Below, piece by piece: positions 36,297 to 48,300 of a stretch of DNA of 64,000 bases. The position numbers and the translations under genes were made by a program. How positions within the stretch are numbered: the stretch's first letter is position 1; every line of letters starts with the position of its first letter. Where the stretch lies: NCBI RefSeq assembly GCF_002288925.2, contig NW_022098030.1, positions 10,043,885-10,107,884 on the forward strand. Reading direction: 5' to 3'. Under the pieces are notes generated by a model that saw only the letters and a list, made by a program, of their open reading frames with translations, was not told the DNA's origin and did no database searches. This stretch comes from Delphinapterus leucas. Its lineage: Eukaryota; Chordata; Mammalia; Artiodactyla; Monodontidae.

Positions 36297-39200
36297 ATGG
36301 GAATAGGAATATACATATCGATAATTACCTTAAATGTAAATGGACTAAATGCTCCCACCAAAAGACACAGATTGGCTGAATGCATACAAAAACAAGACCC
36401 ATATATTTGCTGTCTACAAGAGACCCACTTCAGACCTAGAGACATACAGACTGAAAGTAAGGGCATGGAAAAAGATATTCCTTGCAAATGGAAACCAAAA
36501 GAAAGCTGGAGTAGCAATTCTCATATCAGACAAAATAGACTTTAAAATAAAGACTATTAGAAGAGACAAAGAAGGACACTACATAATGATCAAGGGATCA
36601 ATCCACGAAGAAGATATAACAATTGTAAATATTTATGCACCCAACATAGGAGTACCTCAATACATAAGGCAAATACTAACAGCCATAAAAGGGGAAATCG
36701 ACAGTAACACATTCATAGTAGGGGACTTTAACACCCCACTTTCACCAATGGACAGATCATCCAAAATGAAAATAAATAAGGAAACACAAGCTTTAAATGA
36801 TCCATTAAACGAGATGGACTTAATTGATATTTATAGGACATTCCATCCAAAAACAACAGAATACACATTATTCTCAAGTGCTCATGGAACATTCTCCAGG
36901 ATAGATCATATCTTGGGTCACAAATCAAGCCTTGGTAAATTTAAGAAAATTGAAATCATATCAAGTATATTTTCTGACCACAAAACTATGAGACTAGATA
37001 TCAATTACAGGAAAAGATCTGTAAAAAATACAAACACATGGAGGCTAAACAATACAACACTTAATAACGAAGTGATCACTGAAGAAATCAAAGAGGAAAT
37101 AAAAGAATACCTAGAAACAAATGACAATGGAGACACGACGACCCAAACTCTACGGGATACAGCAAAAGCAGTTCTAAGAGAGAAGTTTCTAGCAATACAA
37201 TCCTACCTCAAGAAACAAGAAACATCTCAAATAAACAACCTAATCTTACACCTAAAGCAATTAGAGAAAGAAGGACAAAGAAACACCAAAGTTAGCAGAA
37301 GGAAAGAAGTCATAAAAATCAGATCAGAAATAAATGAAAAAGAAATGAAGGAAATGATAGCAAAGATCAATAAAACTAAAAGCTGGTTCTTTGAGAAGAT
37401 AAACAAAATTGATAAACCATTAGCCAGACTCATCAAGAAAAAAAGGGAGAACACTCAAATCAATAGTATTAGAAATGAAAAAGGAGAAGTAACAACTGAC
37501 ACTGCAGAAATACAAAAGATCAGGGGAGATTACTACAAGAAACTCTATGCCAATAAAATGGACAACCTGGAAGAAATGGACAAATTCTTATAAATGCACA
37601 ACCTGCCAAGACTGCATCAGGAAGAAATAGAAAATATGAACAGACCAATCACAAGCACTGAAATTGAAACTGTGATTAAAAATCTTCCAACAAACAAAAG
37701 CCCAGGACCAGATGGCTTCACAGGCGAATTCTATCAAATATTTAGAGAAGAGCTAACCCCTATCCTTCTCAAACTCTTCCAAAATATAGCAGAGGGAGGA
37801 ACACTCCCAAACTCATTCTACGAGGCCACCATCACCCTGATACCAAAACCAGACAAGGATGTCACAAAAAAAGAAAATTATAGGCCAATATCACTGATGA
37901 ATATAGATGCAAAAGTCCTCAACAAAATACTAGCAAACAGAATCCAGCAGCACATTAAACGGATCATACACCATGATCAAGTGGGGTTTATTCCAGGAAT
38001 GCAAGGATTCTTCAATATACACAAATCAATCAACGTGATACACCATATTAACAAATTGAAGGAGAAAAACCATATGATCATCTCAATAGATGCAGAGAAA
38101 GCTTTCAACAAAATTCAACACCCAGTTATTATAAAAACCCTGCAGAAAGTAGGCATAGAGGGAACTTTCCTACACATAATAAAGGCCATATATGACAAAC
38201 GCACAGCCAACATCATCCTCAATTGTGAAAAACTGAAAGCATTTCCAATAAGATCAGGAACAAGACAAAGTTGCCCACTCTCTCCACTCTTATTCAACAT
38301 AGTTTTGGAAGTTTTAGCCACAGTAATCAGAGAAGAAAAGGAAATAAAAGGAATCCAAATCGGAAAAGAAGAAGTAAAGCTGTCGCTCTTTGCAGATGAC
38401 ATGATACTATACATACAGAATCCTAAAGATGCTACCAGAAAACTACTAGAGCTAATCAATGAATTTGGTAAAGTAGCAGGATACAAAATTAATGCACAGA
38501 AATCTCTGGCCTTCCTATACACTAAGGATGAAAAACCTGAAAGTGAAATCAAGAAAACACTCCCGTTTACCACTGCAACAAAAAGAATAAAATATCTAGG
38601 AATAAACCTACCTAAGGAGACAAAAGACCTGTATGCAGAAAATTATAAGACACTGATGAAAAAAAGTAAAGATGATACAAATAGACAGAGAGATATACCA
38701 TGTTCTTCGATTGGAAGAATCAACATTGTGAAAATGACTCTACTACTCAAAGCAATCTACAGATTCAATGCAATCCCTATCAAACTACCACTGTCATTTT
38801 TCACAGAACTAGAACAAAAAATTTCACAATTTGTATGGAAACACAAAAGACCCCGAATAGCTGAAGCAATCTTGAGAACGAAAAACGGAGCTGGAGGAAT
38901 CAGGCTCCCTGACTTCAGACTATACTACAAAGCTACAGTAATCAAGACAGTATGGTACTGGCAGAAAAACTGAAATATAGATCAATGGAACAGGATAGAA
39001 AGCCCAGAGATAAACCCACGCACATAGGGTCACCTTATCTTTGATAAAGGAGGCAGGAATGTACAGTGGAGAAAGGACAGCCTCTTCAATAAGTGGTGCT
39101 GGGAAAACTAGACAGGTACATGTAAGAGTATGAGATTAGATCACTCCCTAACTCCATACACAAACATAAGCTCAAAATGGATTAAAGACCTAAATGTAAG

Positions 39201-40113
39201 GCCAGAAACTATAAAACTCTTAGAGGAAAACATAGGCAGAACACTCTATGACATAAATCACAGCAAGATACTTTTTGACACACCTCCTAGAGAAATGGAA
39301 ATAAAAACAAAAATAAGCAAATGGGACCTAATGAAACTTAAAAGCTTTTATACAGCAAAGGAAACCATAAACAAGACCAAAAGACAACCCTCAGAATGGA
39401 AGAATATATTTGCAAATGAAGCAACTGACAAAGGATTAATCTCCAAAATTTACGAGCAGCTCATGCAGCTCAATAACAAAAAAACAAACAACCCAATCCA
39501 AAAATGGTCAGAAGACCTAAACAGACATTTCTCCAAAGAAGATATACAGACTGCCAACAAACACATGAAAGAATGCTCAGTAACATTAATCATTAGAGAA
39601 ATGTAAATCAAAACTACAATGAGATATCATCTCACACCATTCAGAATGGCCATCATCAAAAAATCTAGAAATAATAAATGCTGGAGAGGGTGTGGAGAAA
39701 AGGGAACCCTCTTGCACTGTTGGTGGGAATGTAAATTGATACAGCCACTGTGGAGAACAGTATGGAGGTTCCTTAAAAAACTACCAATAGAACTACCATA
39801 CGACCCAGCAATCCCACTACTGGGCATATACCCTGAGAAAACCATAATTCAGAAAGAGTCATGTACTAAAATGTTCATTGCAGCTCTATTTACAATAGCC
39901 CGGAGATGGAAACAACCTAAGTGTCCATCATCGGATGAATGGATAAAGAAGATGTGGCACATATATACAATGGAATATTACTCAGCCATAAAAAGAAACG
40001 AAATTGAGCTATTTGTAATGAGGTGGATAGACCTAGAGTCTGTCATACAGAGTGAAGTAAGTCAGAAAGAGAAAGACAAATACCGTATGCTAACACATAT
40101 ATATGGAATTTAA
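36297..40113 (+). pseudogene. L1 ORF2 (endonuclease/reverse transcriptase), frameshift and five stops
   Basis: ORF2p nicks target DNA and reverse-transcribes L1 RNA there. Order of domains: an AP-type endonuclease (LNVNGLN near residue 12, QETHF, IVGDFNTPLS, SDHKTM), linker, reverse transcriptase with [23 protein letters not shown] and the catalytic FADDMILY (near 38391), then the C-terminal cysteine motif C-x3-C-x7-H-x4-C intact in 39682-39738. Lesions: two bases missing near 36441-36445, then stops at 37591 (TAA), 38971 (TGA), 39025 (TAG), 39109 (TAG) and 39604 (TAA). Corrected length is about 1272 residues, close to human ORF2 (1275). No active protein can be made. Confidence 0.95.
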
Positions 40114-40477
40114 GGAAAAAAATGTCATGAAGTACCTAGGGGTAAGACAGGAATAAAGACACAAACCTACTAGAGAATAGACTTGAGGATATGGGGAGGG
40201 GCAAGAGTAAGCTGTGACAAAGTGGCATGGACATATATACACTACCAAACGTAAAATAGATAGCTAGTGGGAAGCAGCCGCATAGCACAGGGAGATCGGC
40301 TCGGTGCTTTGTGACCACCTAGAGGGGTGGGATAGGGAGGGTGGGAGGGAGGGAGATGCAAGAGGGAAGAGATATGGGAACATATGTATATGTATAACTG
40401 ATTTACTTTGTTATAAAGCAGCAACTAACACACCATTGTAAAGCAATTATACTCCAATAAAGATGTAGGAAAAAAAA
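40114..40477 (+). other. L1 3' UTR, G-tract, poly(A) signal and tail
   Basis: It contains a G-rich run at 40324-40354 with repeated GGG blocks that could form a G-quadruplex, as in other mammalian L1 3' UTRs. It ends with AATAAA at 40456-40461 and an A run at 40470-40480 that merges with the duplication. Confidence 0.92.
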
Positions 40478-40494
40478 AAAGAACAGAGGCATGA

Positions 40495-41760
40495 AGATTA
40501 AAGCAAGACAATCTGTAGCTCTGGTGAACTAGATCTTGTCCTGCAGGTTTTGGGTGCATGCTGTGTTCATCCTACAGTTATCCTCTTGATATGAAGCCCT
40601 TGGTTGATGAAGTCTCCTTCTGATGACTATCTGCTTCTGAAGTATTCTTAAGAATCCTTTATTTTAAATCTCTCAAAGGAATGGCAGTCCAAGTATTGAA
40701 GTATGAAGATTTGCATCTCTTTAGCTGAGATCCATGAATCTGAGGATCTACACCACAGATTTTAATTGCTATGTTAGTGGTTAGAAGTACCTAATACAGT
40801 TGTTTCCAAAGTAATTCCAAGACATTTTCCATCTTATTTCTTTTTCAGAAGATAAAATCTCTGAGTTCTATCATGTAAAGTTTGAGAGGATGTGAAGGAA
40901 AGGCAGCTTGTCCATGTTGGTGATAAAACTAAATTATTGCATGAGTTCTTTGAAGTAGTTTGCCATGTGCTGATGTCTGACTATGTAAGTTAGACTAGAA
41001 CATCAGAGGAGAAATACCCACCCTCATATAGTGACATGTAATAACTTTATATGGTGACAGTTGATGGGTCTCAGAAAGTATGGATCTCATTGTTATGAGC
41101 ACATTCTTAGTGAAGTCAAAGAGTGACAGATAATTTTGCCCACTTGAATTTAAATGTGCCATTGCCTCTCTGCTTTGTTAAGGATTGAGTGTAATCTGAA
41201 CAATAAAGTTTCTAATTACACAACAAGGCTTTCAAAGTTCTATAATAACAGTCCCAGGAAAATGAGTACCTTTATCACTGGAGAAGTAGGTTGGAATTCC
41301 CCACACTGAAAACATGAAATTAAGTAACTTTTTGCTACTTCAGAGCCATGTCTCTTTAGCAAGGCTCATGCTGAGAATAAGCAATGTTCTGGATATGCTA
41401 TAAACTCATAGCATATGTGAAATCTATTTGGAAGTGTTCAATGGGACCAGGAGGCTTGGGTTCTTCTTGACCATGTATCACGCTTATACTGGTGACAGAA
41501 ATGATAGGCACTGGAGACATACTCAGAAATTTTAGTAAAATTCTCCCACCTCCAAGTGTTGGCTGAGTACAAAGGCTATTTTGTCTTCAATGTTGTGGGT
41601 TAATTTTGTGTGAAATATTTGCAAATTTACACTTGAAGACCTCTGCAACCACCATGGGATCATCTTGGAAGCACTAGAGATTATCCTCCTGTAATGTGCA
41701 TCTAGATTTCTCTCAATAACCCTTTTGTCATTTGGTAGATGGTATATATCTATCTAACCA
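40495..41760 (-). pseudogene. Decayed class I retroviral integrase (pol 3' end) and start of env region
   Basis: Minus-strand reading across shifting frames gives a gammaretrovirus-like integrase. Signals include a first-Asp region FQIDF near 41415-41430, the second-Asp block GIPTYFSSDKGTHFPG at about 41250-41300, a degenerate NGT-K-K-AKLS block near 41130-41180, and the C-terminal domain (VLLTT, then IHGSQLKRC) near 40740-40810. Integrase normally joins viral DNA to the host chromosome. Stops and shifts are many, so the gene is dead. The sequence left of about 40700 should be the env start; the L1 then interrupts it. RT, gag and a 5' LTR are not seen to the right, so the provirus is 5'-truncated near 41760. 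Confidence 0.72.
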
Positions 41761-41764
41761 TTTA

Positions 41765-42595
41765 TTCTATTTGGAAAGTCATTTTTTATTTTGGAATAAA
41801 TCATATCAGTAGCAATGAGATTAAAAAGTGTATGTATAATGAAAACTTACAGTCTGATTCTCTCTTATTCAAAAGGTTGAGGCGGAATATGTAAACTATA
41901 CAAAATGTTGGTCAACATTTATTATCCACTATGGAGGCCATAATGATATAACTGACCAGAAACCCTAAATCTTCTAAAAAAGCGTAAATCATTACCTACT
42001 TCAAAACTTATCAGATACTTGAGACTGTGGAAGGCACATTTAGATTAAATGAAGTTAGTTTTGCTTGTTCTTAATCCCAGATTTTCTTTTTCATATACAA
42101 GAAAAATGATATGTTAGGTTTAATTAATTGGATCCATTAGCAGCAGCAGAATTTAGCAAATAGTTAAATTATGCCAGTTCCACAAAAATGTCATTAGATG
42201 CTTAAAATAGAAATAAGTTAAATTTTTATAATGGCTTGTGTTTAAACAAAATACTCATTCCATGGAATCAAAGTAAGAGTTTTGGAAGCTCATCCTGGAA
42301 AAGGAGATATATTTAGCATTATTAAATTGCTGTTGTAAATTTAGTTTAAAAGTTAAGAAATAAATTTAAAGATTTTTGGGTTGATAATGCAACTAAAAGT
42401 TTTTGGGTAGAGTACAGTGTTGTTATAAGAAGATGGCTATTAACTAAATTAAGAAACCTACAACGTGGAAACGTACTTGGGATATGTTATGGACAAATGT
42501 CCAAATTTATGACTTTATAAATATATACATACTTAGAGTAACTGAGAAACCAATTGTCTGTGACAAAACTGATGTCAAGTAGAAGTAAATACTTC
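41765..42595. other. Unassigned AT-rich DNA
   Basis: No firm assignment. It could hold more decayed pol on the minus strand or the N-terminal part of the hAT-like remnant to the right. Confidence 0.35.
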
Positions 42596-42599
42596 AGCA

Positions 42600-43413
42600 T
42601 GGCAGTGAGTACCTTTTTTTTTATCGCCCAGTATCATTCAGAGTTTAGAAATGTTTGAACCTTTGAAGAACTATCTGTAATTGAATGTATCTTACCATGA
42701 CATTGAACTTTTAAATAAGTGATTTCTCTAAATCTTGGTTGCACTTCACTGAAAATCAATGAAGAATCTTTAAATATTCAACAAACAGAATGCCAAAAGT
42801 CTATTTTTTGAAGCTTTTGGAGAATTGCAGTTATTGAAAACAAAGTTTACAAACAGAAAGACCTAGAAATTTATCCATAAAAAGCAAATGAAGAAGAGAA
42901 CAAATTAAATGATAGGAATTCAAACAGTATATAAGATTTAGTTTGAAATTCTAGAATTGCATTTGGAAAAAGTTGATTTTGATAGAGATCTCATTTTTCA
43001 TTGGTTAATTTAGATTCTGTACAAGAATGCCAAGAAGGTTTATAATTTTGCAAGATCTGAATTTGGCAAAACATCTAAAGCAATTATAAATAGAGATACC
43101 TTACTTGATAAGTTTTTCATGTAAATCTTTGTCAGAGATAAATTTTCTGACTGCAGGTAAAAATGATGTACTTATGCAAATATTTACCATGAAATATTTA
43201 CTCATTTAAATAATGTTAGAATTGAGAATATCCTCTTTTTAGCAGAATTTGCTTTGAGCTTATCGGTTATCCCAGTTCTGTAGAGAGAATATTTTCTTAG
43301 TGAAAAGTATTGCGATTACAGAAAAGATTCTATTGAAGATATCAACATCAAATTTATTAATCCTCTATTTGGTTTTGAAGAAGATTGCAGAGAATTTTAT
43401 AAAAATATTAAAT
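42600..43413 (+). pseudogene. Decayed hAT-transposase-derived coding sequence (ZBED/FAM200-like?)
   Basis: Plus-strand reading through several stops gives a protein-like string. The clearest part is 43208-43413: a helix with LAEFALSLS, then a degenerate RE-F-S region where hAT C-terminal dimerisation domains have ER-FS, then EDCREFYKNIK, where relatives have an Asn/Cys-rich EEFY-FIK. In the hAT family this domain pairs transposase subunits. Several host genes (ZBED5, FAM200, EPM2AIP1-like) derive from it. Upstream pieces (LEMFEPLKNYL near 42640; VYNFARSEFGK near 43040) are weaker. Stops interrupt it at least every 60-70 codons, so it is dead: either an old Charlie-type transposon or a retrocopy of a domesticated gene. 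Confidence 0.45.
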
Positions 43414-43419
43414 AATGAA

Positions 43420-44720
43420 ACAATTAAAAATACATTTTTTAGAAAAATACCAGTGATATGGTGTTGGGACAGTTACAACTAAGGAACTGATTAAAAGCAT
43501 TTGCCTATGTACCAGTAGTATTTCTGCTGTTTACACTATTTTTTAGTATTCTGATAATCAAGATAGTTTCCCCCTTTATTGAACTCTTGTGTTATCTTTA
43601 CTTTCTAAATAGAATTTTAATTTTGAAAATATCTTTCAATAGAATTTTATACATCCACCAGCATAATAAAACCAAACTTTAGGCAAGCAAATAATATTTC
43701 AAATATTTATATTAGTATAATTATTTTAGTGACCTATATTCACTCTTAAAATGCTTTCAGTTTGGACAGGAGATGATATGGTCTCTCCAGCTCATGGGGT
43801 AAATAAAAGAGAAATGGTAGGAAATAAAGTTAAAAAGGGAGGCAGGGGTCAAATTATGAAGGACACTGAAGGTGCGGGTAAGGAGTTTGGATTCCATGGG
43901 AGAGACAGACAAGGAAAGAATTATTTCTGTCACACATTTAAGGTGCAGGAAATTGAGCTAAAATTGATTTACCCTATGCCTTGAATAGTCTATTACACCA
44001 TAAGTTTCTATTTTTAACATGAAAATAATATGATAATCGTGATGCTCTTCCAACTGTTAATTGGTTGTAGAATCACATACTTTTAGGAAGAATAAGTTTT
44101 TCCTGAAAGCTTATTGTATTTTATGAGTTTAGTTTATCACAACGTTGAACTGCCAACACCTTTTGGTGAAGATTAATTTTAATCTTATACAATGGCTTTG
44201 CCGTCTGGCAAAGAACTTCCATACACTTAGTCAAAATGTGGTATCCACACCTGAATTCAGTTCACCATTTTCCCTCCTTTCCCTATTTGGCTTATTGGAT
44301 TTAAGGTGTTTGAAAATTCTTTTCTTTATTCTTTGTCTGAATAATCCCTTCCTTCAGGTGTCTGCCTCTTTATTTCACTCAGGTGTATGGTCTCAACATA
44401 ATGTGGTGTTCATTTTTATCCAGCAATCTCTCCACTTGTCTTTTGCTTAATGTTTTTTTCTACGTGGTTGACCCATAGGAAATTATCAATATTTGAGCTA
44501 CAGAAACAACAATTTCAAAAGTTTTAACCTATTGCATCTCCTCTTGCTTCTTATCCTTCTTGTCTTGGATACCTAGATCACTTATCTCTTTTCTCTTCCT
44601 TCTTCTTCTCCAGTTAGTTCTATGGCATCATTTCATCCAAATAATTTTTATTATTTTAACATCCTGGGGTTTTCATAGTATATTAGATTGTCTTCATATT
44701 GTATTAGATTATTAGTAAGC
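43420..44720. other. Unassigned DNA with a small ancient-repeat patch
   Basis: 43840-43920 resembles a common old mammalian repeat (GGGGTCAAATTATGAAGGAC, GAGTTTGGATTCCATGGGAG). No gene. Frames of 77 and 101 codons have no domain. Confidence 0.35.
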
Positions 44721-44724
44721 AAGA

Positions 44725-44945
44725 TTTTTGAGCACTTTCTACATGCCAAATATTTTCTATGGGCTTTACAAGTATCAACTCCTTTACTCCTTCAAAAAAC
44801 CCTATGAAGTAGATGCTGTTATTATCCTCATTTTACAGATGAGAAAACAGTTACTTATGGTTTAAGCAATGTTTCCATAGCCACACGGATAATAAATATC
44901 CAAGTCAGAATTTGAACCCAGGCACGCCTTACTACTATACCATAC
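44725..44945 (-). repeat. MIR SINE, reverse orientation
   Basis: The plus strand reads TTGAGCACTTTCTACATGCC, then AACCCTATGAAGTAGATGCTG, then CCTCATTTTACAGATGAGAAA and GAATTTGAACCCAGGCACG. This is the textbook reverse complement of MIR. Confidence 0.88.
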
Positions 44946-44949
44946 TACG

Positions 44950-46225
44950 TTTTATAATTAATAAAGGTGGAGGGGGGATTGGGAATTAACACAGTATAGG
45001 ACACAATAGGACAAAAGCAGTAATTCCAGTGAAGGGGCTAAAAATAAGTTATTTGGTTTAAATAGGGACGTGTCAAATTTAGACTATTTCTGGCAAACAT
45101 AACGATCACAGAGGAGTTTTAAAACGATGGAGAACTTTGGGGACTCGGCTTCTGCAGTACACTATGGAGGTTGCGGAAGCACACTATTGGAAAGAGTTCC
45201 ATCCAGAGATATTTATTTTGAAAACTATTTAGGAAAGAGTGGGGGCAAGTCTAGTCCCTGAGCTAAAGGACTAAGAGGAAAAAGGAAAGAGAATATGCAC
45301 CATTCAGTAATCTGATGTATCCTTCAGGGATGTCCCTGCTCAAGGTACCAGTCATCTAGGGGACAAGAGTTGAGGGAAGTTCTGAAATAACAAAAGCCCA
45401 CGCAGGAGGGGCTCATATAGATGGGCCAAGTTCCTCACAGAGACATTCCAGAGGAACTGCCACTTATTACCTCGGTTCAATGTTTGTTGATGCAGCAGGT
45501 AGTTTCTACATTGTTGTTGCTGATTGCATGCTCATCACAATCAGCTGGGATGAGGTTCTGATTGTGATAATTATGACATCGCTAAGAGAATCTTATCACA
45601 CTTTCAAAATAATCATATCTTATTCCAAACATCTCAAATTTATGCATTATGTTGTTAATAAATGATAATGTAAAATTCTAAGAAAACAGTAATACCCCTA
45701 ATAAATCATTGTGTATATTTATAGGGTATGGTAGAAAATAGATTTGATATGAATGCTGACTCTTTGAATGTGGGTAAATTGAATATGTATAACTAGTTGT
45801 GTAAAAGTTTATTTTCTGGCCTCATAGCATATAAATCAATTGTAATTTGTTGAATATAGTTTCAGTTCATATATAACTGTAGCAAATGAAAGAAAAGTGA
45901 GATAAAGATACTTAAAGAGACTTTTCTCATGATCCAATTAGATAAAAAGAAGTTGCTTTGCAACAAGAAAATGTTCCACTTTTAGCCTGTAGGAGCTTTA
46001 AATCTTGGCAATGATAACATGGTGCACCAAATAATAAGAACTTAGGAGTTTTTTCTGTTTGAGCAAGATCAAGAGAAGTTAAATCCTCAAGGTATGTAGA
46101 GTCCTAAATTCCTTGAAAATTTAGGGGACTTTTACAGGCATTGACTTTAAATCACATGTTTTCCGATTGTCTAAGACAAGTCATATATACAGTATTTGTG
46201 TTAAAATGGGCTGCTCTGATACTTT
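44950..46225. other. Unassigned DNA with a short hairpin
   Basis: No gene. An 11-base perfect inverted repeat, ATCACAATCAG (45534-45544) and CTGATTGTGAT (45558-45568), has a 13-base loop. No other structure supports an RNA gene. Confidence 0.4.
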
Positions 46226-46312
46226 TATATATATTATACCTATTATATAGACTATATATATACATATATATACAGCATTAGCATTATACAGCATATATAT
46301 ATATATATACAG
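46226..46312. repeat. TA-rich microsatellite with repeated TACAGCATTA
   Basis: Alternating TA runs separated by TACAGCATTA-like units (near 46271, 46285 and 46308). It looks like a replication-slippage hot spot. Confidence 0.85.
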
Positions 46313-46755
46313 CATTAGGTTATAAATATAATTATTATTATAGCTTATAAATTTATATCAGGATAATTTAAGGTATTTCAAAAATTGTTTTTGACTAATG
46401 ATATATCCTAGCAGGGGTTGATAGCTTTAGGACACAGTATGTAGACAGTATGTGTATCTGCTTGTAGTGATCAGGGTGAATTCAAATGATAGGAGACTGA
46501 GATCATACTTCCTAGCAGCATGCTGCTGAGCTGCAGAAATCTGTAGGCTTATCCTAGTTCTTATAGAAAAAAATTGGGGGCGTTAATAACTCATGACTTG
46601 TGGTGTTTGGAGTTAAGGGTAGTGGTGAAAGGTGTTAGGATCATAGAAACCAGTCTCCTTTATGCCTGGAGAATTCTGAAATCTCGAAGTAGGCTGATGG
46701 AAGGGAAGGATTACAATCCTTTCAAGTTATGTTTAAATGTTGAAAGTGTTAAACT
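46313..46755. other. Unassigned DNA
   Basis: No gene or nameable repeat. Confidence 0.4.
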
Positions 46756-46756
46756 A

Positions 46757-47092
46757 GGCTTGCACTGTCCAGTATGGTAGCCTGTAGTCACATGCCTTTA
46801 CTGAACATTTGAAATATGGCTGGTCCTAATTCAAATGTGCTAAAAGTATTTACAAATAGGATTTTGAAGATTTAGTATTTAAAAAGAGTGCTATATATCA
46901 GTTTAAAATATTGATTACATGATAAAAGGGTAATATTTTGGAATACTGGATTAAATAAAAATGCATTAATGAAATTAACTTCACTGTTTTTTAAAATTTT
47001 CTTTTTAATATTGTTACTGAAAAATTTAAAATTGTATATGTGACTAGCATTTGTGGTTCCTATTGTATTTCTATTGGACACCGTTGAGCTAG
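46757..47092. mobile_element. Non-autonomous DNA transposon relic with inverted ends
   Basis: The left end reads CACTGTCCAGTATGGTAGCC and the right end reads, in complement, CAACGGTGTCCAATAGAAAT. The inner parts repeat AGTCACAT-like text and its complement, with an AT-rich centre. This is the layout of a small palindromic mammalian DNA element. I do not fix a family. Confidence 0.5.
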
Positions 47093-47094
47093 CC

Positions 47095-48245
47095 TAAAGT
47101 CTTGCTTCTCTATTCATTACTCATTCATTTTTTTATTTGGAAAGAGGATAATTTAACTGTTAAGTCTGGGAAAAGGAGCTGACTACCCAGACTCGGTCCT
47201 TCCCTCTCTCCATTCTTTGGGAGGCAGCCTGTCCATCAGAAGCATGCCTTATCATCTGCTTTTCTGCCAAGGATTAAGGAACCTGCTCCTGGGGAGGAGG
47301 ATACTACAGTTTTCCAGCTGTGCCTATGACTGGGTAGGTAATTCCATCTAGTTTGAGGTGATGTATTAGCAGGTTCTACCAGCACAGTTCTAAGCCATTT
47401 CCTATAAACAAGTTTTTAAAAATAATAACACATATCTGATCTCCATCTCCATTTTTTTTTTTTTGGATTCCTGTATCTATCATGTAGTTTGATTTTATCT
47501 CAGATAGGGAAAATTCTCCTTTATATTAGGACCTCTCAAACTCTTAACAGCTGGAAGAGAGGAGGGATTGCAGAGCAACTGTCTGTATCCTGACAATCAA
47601 CATGACACAGATGCATGAGTTAACTGTGTATTAATTGATTGTCATGGAACATAACCAGGTTTGAGCCATCCCAACCTAATATCAATCAAGAGGGTAGAGT
47701 CTGGGGCCAAGAGGATTCTAGCAAAAAAAGGCTGAGCAGTAGACTGTCAAGGGCAGGGGCTGGAGAGGCAGAAGATGGGGTTTGATGGAGTGGGAAGCCA
47801 CAGGAGGTCAGTCAGAGAGTGCCCGACCCCTCCCATGGAACCGTGCAAATTAGAGACGCCTGTGGAGGTCTTCCAGAAAATCTGCATTTGAATGCCTGTC
47901 TCATCAAGAATCCTAATGGCTGGATTACAACAATACTAATCATTTAAGAGATGATTTTTCCTTTTCCCCAACTATTCTCCAGGTCTTAGGTTTTCAGAGA
48001 AGAAAGAGAGATACAAAAGTAGCAGAGTGAGGTGAGAATGACAAACAAGAAAAGTGCAATAGACAATCTCCTCCTTCCCTGCGTACTAAGTCATGGTTCA
48101 GGCCTTGAATTGATTGTGAAATCAAATTTTCTGGTGAACCTCTACGAGATATTTTAATGCCTGAAAACACATAGTGAAATGGAATGGTATGAGAAAGCAA
48201 GAGACCTGTCTGAGGGGTCCTCAAGGAGTAGGAATGGGAGAGGTA
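47095..48245. other. Unassigned DNA
   Basis: No gene or nameable repeat. GC content is slightly higher from 47150 to 47340 and from 47690 to 47870. Confidence 0.4.
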
Positions 48246-48300
48246 TTACAGCAGGGATTATTAAATGTTACCCTGCATCAGAAGCACTTGGAGAGCTGCT

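Larger units (their letters stand above)
33292..40494 (+). mobile_element. Full-length L1 retrotransposon with 17-bp duplication
   Basis: A 7.17-kb L1 (33309-40477) is flanked by AAAGAACAGAGGCATGA at 33292-33308 and 40478-40494, an exact target-site duplication. The duplication begins T/AAAG, close to the TT/AAAA cut site of the L1 endonuclease. In order it has a 5' UTR (33309-35345), ORF1 (35346-36238), a 58-bp spacer, ORF2 (36297-40113), a 3' UTR with G-tracts, the AATAAA signal and an 11-base A tail. Both ORFs are near full length but broken, so the copy is dead. The tail is short, and the ORF lesions are few for the length, so insertion was fairly recent. It sits antisense inside a decayed retrovirus. 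Confidence 0.97.

Noticed and set aside
45534..45568. Short hairpin considered as a structured RNA
   Set aside because: An 11-bp stem with a 13-base loop is expected by chance in 64 kb, and there are no promoter boxes nearby.
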